From NCBI GenBank assembly GCA_023388965.1, contig JAEWFF010000050.1, positions 1 to 39,213 of the forward strand: a DNA stretch of 39,213 bases, written 5' to 3'. The notes below the pieces were generated by a model. That model was given only the letters and a program-made list of their open reading frames with translations, was not told the origin of the DNA and made no database searches. Both the position numbers and the translations under genes were made by a program. This stretch comes from Pseudomonadota bacterium (lineage in GTDB: Bacteria; Pseudomonadota; Alphaproteobacteria; Rhizobiales; Methylopilaceae). This document shows, in pieces, positions 31,844-39,213 of this stretch (positions are counted from its first letter, which is position 1; every line of letters starts with the position of its first letter).

Positions 31844-33514
31844 TTAAACCACAACGACGAGCGCCTGGACGAGCGGCTTCTTGCCCCAGATGGCGTTCAT
31901 CTCGGCGCGGACCGCGCGGCGCACGACATCGGCGACGAAATCCGGATCGCCCCGCCTCTTGCGCGGCAGGTTCTCGACGGCATCGAGCACCACGTCGTGG
32001 ACGATGTCCTCGAACCTCTCGCCCTCCCCGTCCTGCTCCGGCAGGCCGGACAATGCGATCTCGGGATCGCCGGCAATATCGCCGCGCCGGTCGAGCGCCA
32101 GCGCGACCGACACCACACCGGCGAAGGAAAGACGGCGGCGCGCGCGCAGCGGCTCCTCGCTCAGGGTCAGAAGGTCGCCGTCCTTGAACTGGCGTCCGGA
32201 CACCACTTCATCGACGATTTCGGCCGGCCCCGGGTACAGACGAAGCATCTGGCCGTTGCGGACATTGGCGCAGGGAATGCCGAGCCGGCCGGCAAGTTTC
32301 TCATGCTCGCGCAGATGCAGCGGCTCGCCATGCACCGGCACGATCATGCCCGGCTTCAGCCAGGAATAGAGCTCCTGCATCTCGCCGCGGCGCGGATGTC
32401 CGGACACATGGACCATGGCGTCGCGGTCGGTGACGATCTCGATTCCGCGGTCGACGAGATTGTTGATGATGCGGTTCACCTCGCGCTCATTGCCGGGAAT
32501 GGTGCGCGAGGAAAAGATGACGCGGTCGCCCGGCGACAGGCTGATTTCGGGATGATCGTCCTGCGCGATGCGGGCCAGAGCCGCCCGCCCCTCGCCCTGG
32601 CTTCCGGTCAGCAGAAGCAAAGCGTTCTGCGGCGGCAGATAACCGAACACATCGGTCGAGCGGAAATCCGGCACGCCGTCGAGCCAGCCGGTTTCGCGTG
32701 CGACCTGCACGGTGCGCTCCATTGCGCGGCCGACGACGACGACCTCGCGTCCGCACGCCAGAGCGGCTTCGGCAACCGTGCGGATGCGCGGAATATGCGA
32801 GGCGAATGTGGTGACGGCCACGCGCGCGGGAGCGGATTTGATCTGCTCGAAAATCGCCTGCGACACGTCGAGTTCAGAGGCGGAATGGCCCTCGCGCGTG
32901 GCATTGGTGGAATCGCCGACGACCGTCAGCACGCCCTCCTCGCCCAGAGCGCGGAAACGCGCCTCGTCGGTGACGCCGGAGGCCTGCGAACGCTTGTCGA
33001 GCTTCCAGTCGCCCGTATGGACGACGAGGCCGGCGGGCGTGCGGATGGCGAGCGCATTGGCCTCGGGAATGGAATGGGCGACGGGCACGAACTCGATACT
33101 GAACGGGCCGAAGGCGACCTTGCCGTCGGGCGCGACCACCTGGACCGGGATATTGGCGGCGTTCTTCTCCCCTTCCCGCTTGGCGGCGAGAAGGTTCGCG
33201 GTGAACGGCGTCGCAACGACCGGCACGTTGAGGCGCGGCCACAGATCGAGCACGGCGCCGTAATGATCTTCATGCGCGTGGGTGATGAGCAGCGCGAGAA
33301 TGTTGTGCTTCTCGGCTTCCGCGAAACGGATATCGGGAAAGACGAGGTCGATGCCGGGGGTTTCGGCGACATTGCCGAAGGTCACGCCGCAATCGACCAT
33401 GATCCATTTGCGGTGCTTCGGCGGGCCATAGCCGTACATCGCCATGTTCATGCCGATTTCGCCCACTCCGCCGAGCGGCAGGAAGACGAGTTCGTCCGCG
33501 TGCTGGAGGCTCAT
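31844..33514 (-). CDS. rnj: Ribonuclease J
   Basis: This 556-aa metallo-beta-lactamase/beta-CASP nuclease has 5'-to-3' exonuclease and endonuclease activity in RNA decay and rRNA maturation. The zinc motif is HAHEDH (residues 79-84) after LPLGGVGEIGMNM, with further motifs GDWKLD, VVGDSTNA and, in the beta-CASP part, GSQGEGRAALARI and VHVSGHPRRGEM. The C-terminal domain ends in KKPLVQALVVVV. Alphaproteobacteria commonly have a single RNase J alongside RNase E. The ATG overlaps the birA stop by four bases. Confidence 0.95.
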   Translation of the reverse strand: MSLQHADELVFLPLGGVGEIGMNMAMYGYGPPKHRKWIMVDCGVTFGNVAETPGIDLVFPDIRFAEAEKHNILALLITHAHEDHYGAVLDLWPRLNVPVVATPFTANLLAAKREGEKNAANIPVQVVAPDGKVAFGPFSIEFVPVAHSIPEANALAIRTPAGLVVHTGDWKLDKRSQASGVTDEARFRALGEEGVLTVVGDSTNATREGHSASELDVSQAIFEQIKSAPARVAVTTFASHIPRIRTVAEAALACGREVVVVGRAMERTVQVARETGWLDGVPDFRSTDVFGYLPPQNALLLLTGSQGEGRAALARIAQDDHPEISLSPGDRVIFSSRTIPGNEREVNRIINNLVDRGIEIVTDRDAMVHVSGHPRRGEMQELYSWLKPGMIVPVHGEPLHLREHEKLAGRLGIPCANVRNGQMLRLYPGPAEIVDEVVSGRQFKDGDLLTLSEEPLRARRRLSFAGVVSVALALDRRGDIAGDPEIALSGLPEQDGEGERFEDIVHDVVLDAVENLPRKRRGDPDFVADVVRRAVRAEMNAIWGKKPLVQALVVVV

Positions 33515-34329
33515 GCGCGGCTCGCCGCCGAGCCGAAATGCACTTCGCCCGCGGCGATCGCGGTCCGTGCGCCGTCTTCCGAAATCACCACCAGGCGCCC
33601 CTCTTCATCCAATGTCTCAAATCTACCCCGCAATATGCCCTCGCCGAGGCGCACGGCAACCGGCGCGCCCACTCCGGCGGCCTGGGCCAGCCAGAGGCGG
33701 CGGATTTCCCCGAGCCCCTCGCCCGCGTTCCAGATCTCGTGGAAGGCGACCCAGGCTTCGGCGAGCGCCGTGAACAGGGCCTCCGCCGTGGCCGGGCTGC
33801 CCAGAGCCGCAAGGCTTGTCGTCGGATAAGGCAGATCGGCGGGCGAGGATAGCACATTGACGCCGAGGCCGATCACGATGGCCAGCCGCCCGTCCGCCAT
33901 TTCCTCGATTTCGAGCAGGATGCCCGCGAGCTTGGCGCCGTCCGCCAGCACATCATTGGGCCATTTGAGCGCAAGGCGCGCGCGCGGTTCGTCCAGCCCG
34001 TCGAGGCCGACCTTTATGGCGATCTCGGGCGCCACCTCGGCAACGGCGCGGTTGAGCGCGAGCCCGGCAACGAAGCCGAGCGTCGCGGCGCGCGCGCGCG
34101 GCATGTCCACGCTCAGAAGCAGGCTGGCGGCGAGATTGCCCCGCGGCGTGTGCCAGAGCCGGCCGCGGCGGCCCCGCCCCGCCGTCTGGTGATCCGACAC
34201 CACCCAGAGCGGCCCAACCGCGCCGAGCCGCGCGGCGGCAAGCGCCTCGGCATTGGTCGAACCGACCGTGTCATGTGCGAGAAGGCCGTATCCCGCCGCC
34301 TCGGAACGAGGTCCGAGCGAGAAGCCCAT
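33511..34329 (-). CDS. birA: Biotin--[acetyl-CoA carboxylase] ligase
   Basis: This 272-aa enzyme attaches biotin to the carrier protein of acetyl-CoA carboxylase through biotinyl-AMP. The ATP/biotin loop is GRGRRG (residues 51-56), followed by HTPRGNLAASLLL, the catalytic-lysine stretch LKWPNDVLADGAKLAGILLE and IGLGVNV. There is no N-terminal helix-turn-helix, so it is a class I ligase and not a repressor of biotin genes. The ATG at 34329 shares one base with the nuoN stop (TGATG). The nuoN-birA-rnj arrangement is conserved in Rhizobiales. Confidence 0.93.
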   Translation of the reverse strand: MGFSLGPRSEAAGYGLLAHDTVGSTNAEALAAARLGAVGPLWVVSDHQTAGRGRRGRLWHTPRGNLAASLLLSVDMPRARAATLGFVAGLALNRAVAEVAPEIAIKVGLDGLDEPRARLALKWPNDVLADGAKLAGILLEIEEMADGRLAIVIGLGVNVLSSPADLPYPTTSLAALGSPATAEALFTALAEAWVAFHEIWNAGEGLGEIRRLWLAQAAGVGAPVAVRLGEGILRGRFETLDEEGRLVVISEDGARTAIAAGEVHFGSAASRA

Positions 34330-35768
34330 CAGAACAGGCTGAGAGCCGCGGCATTGGCCGCTGCGGCGACCGGCGCCGGGAACAGCCAGTAGAACACGAC
34401 CAGACCGCCCGTGACCGCGATCACCGCCCCCAGTTCGAACGGCAGGCGCTCGAACGGAGTCTTCGGCTCGTCGAAATACATGATCTTCACGATGCGCAGA
34501 TAATAGTACGCACCGATCACGCTCGACAGCACGCCGAGGACGGCAAGCCAGTACAGCTCGGCCTGGATGGCTGCGAGGAAGACGTAGAATTTCGCGAAGA
34601 AACCGGCGAGCGGCGGAATGCCGGCGAGCGAGAACATCATCATCGACATCACGAAGGCCATGAACGGGCTCGTCCGCGACAGGCCGGCGAGATCCTCGAT
34701 GTTCTCGACGAGGCCGCCGTTCTTGTGGCGCATGCCGAGAATGACGGCGAACGTGCCGAGCGTCATGACGACATAGATCGCCAGATAGATGAGGACGGAC
34801 TGCACGCCCTGCGCGGTGCCGGCGGCGAGGCCCACCAGCATGAAGCCGACATTGGCAATCGACGAATAGGCCATCAGGCGCTTGATATTGGTCTGGCCGA
34901 TGGCGCCGAACGCGCCGAGGAACATGGAGGCGATCGACAGGAAGACGACGATCTGGCGCCATTCATGGGCGATCTGCGGGAAGCCCTCGATGACGATGCG
35001 GATGAAGATCGCCATGGCCGCGACCTTCGGCGCGGAGGCGAAGAAGGCCGTCACCGGCGTCGGCGCACCCTCATAGACGTCCGGCGTCCACATGTGGAAC
35101 GGCACGGCCGAGACCTTGAAGGCGAGACCCGCGAGCACGAAGACGAGGCCGAAGATCATGCCGATCGAGGGCGCGCCCGCCACCGATTGCGCGATGCCGG
35201 CGAACGTGATCGTGCCGGAATAGCCGTACACCAGCGAGCAGCCGTACAGCAGCATGCCCGACGACAGCGCGCCGAGAACGAAATATTTGAGGCCGGCTTC
35301 GGTGGACCGCAGATTGTCGCGATGAATGGCGGCGATGACATAGAGCGCCAGCGACTGCATTTCGAGGCCGAGATACAGAGCGAGCAGATCGCTTGCCGAG
35401 ATCATCACGAACATGCCCGCCGTCGCGAGCACGATCAGGATCGGAAACTCGAAGCGGTTCACCTTTTCGAGGCGCCAGTAATTCGTGCTCATCACGAGCG
35501 CGATCAGCGCGCCGGCGAGCGTCAGGACTTTGAGGAACTGGGCGAACGCATCCCAGGTGAAGCTGCCGCCAAACGCCGACACCGTCGCCGAAGGCTGCAT
35601 GAACACGAACACGCCGGTCGAGATCAGCAGCGCAACCGCGAGCGAGTTGATGAGACGCTCCATCCGGTCGCCGCCGATGGCGCCGATGAGAACGAGCACG
35701 AGCGCGCCTCCGGCGAGCATGATCTCCGGAAGGGCTGGCGCGAAATCGGCGAAGGAAAAGCCGGTCAT
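34329..35768 (-). CDS. nuoN: NADH-quinone oxidoreductase subunit N
   Basis: This 479-aa antiporter-like membrane subunit of respiratory complex I is one of the three proton-pumping modules. About 14 membrane helices are visible. Conserved stretches include SLALYVIAAIHRDNLRSTEAGLKYFVLGALSSGMLLYG (with the key Lys), LAGLAFKVSAVPFHMWTPDVYEGAPTPVTAFFA and RLMAYSSIANVGFMLVGL. It ends against birA and follows nuoM after 16 bp as the last nuo gene. Confidence 0.95.
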   Translation of the reverse strand: MTGFSFADFAPALPEIMLAGGALVLVLIGAIGGDRMERLINSLAVALLISTGVFVFMQPSATVSAFGGSFTWDAFAQFLKVLTLAGALIALVMSTNYWRLEKVNRFEFPILIVLATAGMFVMISASDLLALYLGLEMQSLALYVIAAIHRDNLRSTEAGLKYFVLGALSSGMLLYGCSLVYGYSGTITFAGIAQSVAGAPSIGMIFGLVFVLAGLAFKVSAVPFHMWTPDVYEGAPTPVTAFFASAPKVAAMAIFIRIVIEGFPQIAHEWRQIVVFLSIASMFLGAFGAIGQTNIKRLMAYSSIANVGFMLVGLAAGTAQGVQSVLIYLAIYVVMTLGTFAVILGMRHKNGGLVENIEDLAGLSRTSPFMAFVMSMMMFSLAGIPPLAGFFAKFYVFLAAIQAELYWLAVLGVLSSVIGAYYYLRIVKIMYFDEPKTPFERLPFELGAVIAVTGGLVVFYWLFPAPVAAAANAAALSLF

Positions 35769-35784
35769 GTCTCTCTATCCGGGG

Positions 35785-37299
35785 TCAGCGCGCCGCAAGG
35801 GCCGCCGGGTCGATGGCCTTGAGGGCGGTTGCGACGGAGGTATCGATCAGGTTTTCGACGCTGGCCGTGGTGATGTTGAAGATCGGGTCCGGCCATACGC
35901 CGAACATCAGCGTCAGGATCACGAGCGGCGCGAAGATGAACATTTCGCGGGGCGTCAGATCGGTGATGTATTTAAGGCTGGGCTTGACCATCTCGCCCAT
36001 CACCACCTTGCGGTAGAGCCACAAGGCGTAGCACGCCGAGAAGATGATGCCGCTCGTGGCGAAGAAGCCGACCCAGGTATTGGCCTGGAACGCGCCCGCA
36101 AGCGACAGGAACTCGCCGACGAAGCCCGACGTGCCCGGCAGGCCGACATTGGCCATGGTGAACAGCATGAACACCGCCGCATAGGCCGGCATGCAGTTGA
36201 CGAGACCGCCATAGGCCGCGATCTCGCGCGTGTGCATACGGTCGTAGATGACGCCGACGCACAGGAACAGCGCGCCCGACACGAAGCCGTGGCTGATCAT
36301 CTGGAAGATGGCGCCGTCGATGCCCTGACGGTTGAGCGAGAAGATGCCCATGGTCACGAAGCCCATATGGGCGACCGACGAATAGGCGATCAGCTTCTTC
36401 ATGTCCTCCTGCATCATCGCCACCAGCGAGGTGTAGACGATCGCGATGACGGACAAAGTGAACACGAAGGGTGCGAAGAACACCGACGCATCCGGGAACA
36501 TCGGCAGCGAGAAGCGCAGGAAGCCGTAGCCGCCCATCTTCAGCAGAATGGCGGCAAGCACCACCGAGCCCGCCGTCGGCGCCTCGACGTGCGCATCCGG
36601 CAGCCAAGTATGGACCGGCCACATCGGCATCTTCACCGCGAACGAGGCGAAGAAGGCGAGCCACAGCCAGGTCTGCATGCTTTCGGGGAAATCATGCGCC
36701 AGCAAAGTCGGGATATCGGTCGTGCCCGCATGCCAGTACATGGCCATGATGGCGAGCAGCATCAGCACCGAGCCGAGCAGCGTATAGAGGAAGAACTTGA
36801 AGCTGGCATAGACGCGACGCGCCCCGCCCCAGATGCCGATGATGAGGAACATCGGGATCAGGCCACCCTCGAAGAACAGGTAGAAGAGAACGAGGTCGAG
36901 CGCGCAGAAGACGCCGATCATCAGCGTTTCCAGCACGAGGAAGGCGACCATGTATTCCTTCACGCGCTTTTCGACCGACACCCAGCTCGCAAGGATGCAG
37001 AGCGGCATCAGGAAGGTCGTGAGGATCACGAACGGCATGGAAATGCCGTCGAGGCCCATATGGTAGTTGATCGCCCCGCCGAGCCACGGAAGCTTTTCCG
37101 TGAACTGGAAGTCGGACGTGCCGTAGGCGAAGTTCAGCGGGATCAGCAGCGAGACGGCAAAGGTCGCGAGCGTCGTCCACAGCGCGATGTGCTTCGCATT
37201 GCGGTCGATGGCGGCGCTCTGCCCGCGCATCACGAGGATGAGCAGCGCGCCCGCCAGCGGCAGGAAAGTAACCAGCGACAGGATCGGCCAGTCGATCAT
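35785..37299 (-). CDS. nuoM: NADH-quinone oxidoreductase subunit M
   Basis: This 504-aa antiporter-like subunit lies in the distal membrane arm of complex I. Conserved motifs are NYHMGLDGISMPFVILTTFL, SFAVKMPMWPVHTWLPDAHVEAPTAGSVVLAAILLKMGGYG and KKLIAYSSVAHMGFVTMG, which hold the charged residues of the proton path. The ATG at 37299 is one base after the nuoL stop; the frame is open further upstream but overlaps nuoL. The length and helix number (about 14) fit the family. Confidence 0.95.
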   Translation of the reverse strand: MIDWPILSLVTFLPLAGALLILVMRGQSAAIDRNAKHIALWTTLATFAVSLLIPLNFAYGTSDFQFTEKLPWLGGAINYHMGLDGISMPFVILTTFLMPLCILASWVSVEKRVKEYMVAFLVLETLMIGVFCALDLVLFYLFFEGGLIPMFLIIGIWGGARRVYASFKFFLYTLLGSVLMLLAIMAMYWHAGTTDIPTLLAHDFPESMQTWLWLAFFASFAVKMPMWPVHTWLPDAHVEAPTAGSVVLAAILLKMGGYGFLRFSLPMFPDASVFFAPFVFTLSVIAIVYTSLVAMMQEDMKKLIAYSSVAHMGFVTMGIFSLNRQGIDGAIFQMISHGFVSGALFLCVGVIYDRMHTREIAAYGGLVNCMPAYAAVFMLFTMANVGLPGTSGFVGEFLSLAGAFQANTWVGFFATSGIIFSACYALWLYRKVVMGEMVKPSLKYITDLTPREMFIFAPLVILTLMFGVWPDPIFNITTASVENLIDTSVATALKAIDPAALAAR

Positions 37300-37300
37300 C

Positions 37301-39213
37301 TCAGTGGCCCCCGCCGCTCGAGAACATGAACCAGGTGAACAAGGCGGCAACACCGATCAGCATGGCGAAGGCGTAGTGATAGACATAGCCCGATTGCAGG
37401 CGCACCGCGCCGCGCGTGACGTCCAGCACGCGGGCGGACAGGCCGTCCGGCCCCATGCCGTCGATGATGCGCCCGTCGCCGGTCTTCCAGAGGAAGCGGC
37501 CGAGCCATTTCGCCGAGCGCACGAACAGCAGATCGTACAGCTCGTCGAAATACCATTTGTTGAGCAGGAAGCGGTACAGTGCGTCGTGGCGCTTCGCGAG
37601 TTCGACCGGCACCCGCGGATTGACGATGTACATATAGTAGGACACCGCGAAACCGAGCGCCATCATCACGAAGGGCGAGGATTTCACCCACCACGGCGCG
37701 TGGTGCATTTCCTCGATGATCGTCGGATGATCGCCGCCCGCAAGCGTGCCCTTCCAGAATTCGGCGTAATGATCGCCGACGAAGAAGCCGTAGAACGCAA
37801 CGCCGGCGACAAGCGCGCCCACGGCGAGGATGACGAGCGGTATCGTCATCACGCGCGGCGATTCATGCACCTGCTTCATGACCTCGAAGCTGGCGCGCGG
37901 CTGCTGATGGAACGTCATGAAGATCAGGCGCCACGAATAGAAGCTGGTGAAGCCCGCCGCGATGACGAGAAGCAGGAAGGCGTAGAACGCCATGCCGGCA
38001 TGGCTGACGAAGGCGCTTTCGATGATCGCGTCCTTCGAGAAGAAGCCGGCGGTGCCGATCATGGTCATGGGAATGCCAAGACCCGTCAGCGCCACGGTGC
38101 CGACCAGCATCATCGCATAGGTCAGCGGGATCAGACGGCGGATGCCGCCCATCTTCCGCATGTCCTGCTCGTGATGCATTGCGTGAATGACCGAGCCCGC
38201 GCCCAAGAACAGCAGCGCCTTGAAGAAGGCGTGCGTAAACAGGTGGAAGATGCCGACGCCGTACGCGCCGATGCCGCATGCAACGAACATGTAGCCCAGC
38301 TGCGAGCACGTTGAATACGCGATGACGCGCTTGATGTCGTTCTGAACGAGACCGACCGTCGCCGCGAAGAATGCCGTGATCGCGCCGATGAACGTCACGA
38401 CGATGAGCGCATTCGGCGCGAGCTCGAAGACCGGCGACAGGCGCGCGACCATGAACACGCCGGCCGTCACCATCGTCGCAGCGTGAATGAGCGCGGAGAC
38501 GGGCGTCGGGCCTTCCATCGCGTCAGGCAACCACGTGTGCAGCAGGAACTGGGCGGACTTGCCCATCGCGCCGACGAACAGCAACAGCGAGAGTGTCGTC
38601 AGAATATCGACTTCGTAACCCGCAAAGCTGAAGGTCTTGCCGACGGCGCTCGGCGCCGCTGCGAACAGCGCGTCGAGGTTCACGGTGTGAAAGACGAAGA
38701 AGAGGCCGAAGACGCCGAGCGAAAATCCGAAGTCGCCGACACGGTTGACGATGAAGGCCTTGATGGCGGCGGCGTTGGCTTCGGGCTTCTTATACCAGAA
38801 GCCGATCAGCAAGTAGGACGCGAGGCCGACGCCTTCCCAGCCGAAGAACATCTGCACCAGGTTGCCGCTCGTGACGAGCATCAACATCGCGAAGGTGAAG
38901 AGCGAGAGATACGCGAAGAACCGCGGCCGCGAGTCATCCTCGTGCATGTAGCCAATCGAATAGAGATGCACGAGCGAAGAGACCGTCGTCACGACGACGA
39001 GCATGACGGACGTCAGCGTATCGATCTTGAGCGCCCATGAGACGTCGAGTTCGCCCGACGTGATCCAGCGCATCAGGGTGATTTCGCGGGTTTCGTGTCC
39101 GAGGCCGACCTGGACGAACACGACCCAGGACAGCACCGCGGCGATCATCAGAAACGCGGTCGTGATGTTCTCGCTCGGCCGATCGCCGATGACACGGCCG
39201 AACAGTCCGGCAA
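37301..39213 (-). CDS. nuoL: NADH-quinone oxidoreductase subunit L, 5' end outside window
   Basis: About 637 codons of the distal proton-pumping subunit of complex I are present; the frame runs off the window at 39213, so the true start is not seen. The methionine at 39148 is internal, because the codons before it (GLFGRVIGDRPSENITTAFL) belong to NuoL. Conserved stretches include FFGWEGVGLASYLLIGFWY, GKSAQFLLHTWLPDAMEGPTPVSALIHAATMVTAGVF and KRVIAYSTCSQLGYMFVACG. The long lateral helix and last membrane segment lie in the C-terminal 130 residues. It is upstream of nuoM in the same operon. Confidence 0.95.
   Translation of the reverse strand, partial: AGLFGRVIGDRPSENITTAFLMIAAVLSWVVFVQVGLGHETREITLMRWITSGELDVSWALKIDTLTSVMLVVVTTVSSLVHLYSIGYMHEDDSRPRFFAYLSLFTFAMLMLVTSGNLVQMFFGWEGVGLASYLLIGFWYKKPEANAAAIKAFIVNRVGDFGFSLGVFGLFFVFHTVNLDALFAAAPSAVGKTFSFAGYEVDILTTLSLLLFVGAMGKSAQFLLHTWLPDAMEGPTPVSALIHAATMVTAGVFMVARLSPVFELAPNALIVVTFIGAITAFFAATVGLVQNDIKRVIAYSTCSQLGYMFVACGIGAYGVGIFHLFTHAFFKALLFLGAGSVIHAMHHEQDMRKMGGIRRLIPLTYAMMLVGTVALTGLGIPMTMIGTAGFFSKDAIIESAFVSHAGMAFYAFLLLVIAAGFTSFYSWRLIFMTFHQQPRASFEVMKQVHESPRVMTIPLVILAVGALVAGVAFYGFFVGDHYAEFWKGTLAGGDHPTIIEEMHHAPWWVKSSPFVMMALGFAVSYYMYIVNPRVPVELAKRHDALYRFLLNKWYFDELYDLLFVRSAKWLGRFLWKTGDGRIIDGMGPDGLSARVLDVTRGAVRLQSGYVYHYAFAMLIGVAALFTWFMFSSGGGH

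Overview
The window is GC-rich chromosomal DNA from an alphaproteobacterium, most probably of the order Hyphomicrobiales (Rhizobiales). The grounds are gene order (nuoLMN-birA-rnj, proS-lolC-lolD-dnaE, rpsB-tsf-pyrH-frr-uppS-cdsA-dxr-rseP-bamA-lpxD-fabZ-lpxA-lpxI-lpxB, gltX-gltA, lexA beside comEC), the use of LpxI, a short ProRS, RNase J, an S2 protein with a C-terminal extension, and GTTC-N7-GTTC LexA boxes. The genus cannot be fixed from the sequence alone.

Layout. 1-570: the end of an IS3-family element that has inserted into an unrecognised gene, which also carries an in-frame stop. 570-1560: lexA with its own SOS boxes and a terminator. 1581-1959: a small GIY-YIG gene enclosed by a perfect 35-bp inverted repeat. 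1992-2106: a pair of inverted REP-like repeats. 2114-7368: comEC (minus strand), then gltX and gltA (plus strand). 7372-22074: a tightly packed minus-strand block running from translation (rpsB, tsf, frr) and UMP kinase through undecaprenyl-diphosphate synthesis, phospholipid and isoprenoid synthesis, RseP, BamA and lipid A synthesis, that is, an envelope-growth operon. A good sigma70-type promoter lies before rpsB. 22204-23093: about 0.9 kb with no convincing gene, filled with repeats. 23094-27173: a 36-residue membrane ORF behind a LexA box, dnaE and a small membrane protein. 27282-30976: lolD, lolC, proS and a PilZ protein. 31385-39213: a DUF1467 protein, rnj, birA and the 3' end of the complex I operon (nuoN, nuoM, partial nuoL).

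Most of the window is ordinary housekeeping sequence. The less ordinary material is (i) the SOS-boxed 36-aa single-pass membrane ORF upstream of dnaE, which resembles Caulobacter SidA in size, topology and control; (ii) the inverted-repeat-bounded GIY-YIG cassette; and (iii) REPIN-like repeat doublets and composite repeat units sharing conserved spacers. All functions are assigned by reading motifs; no database search was run.
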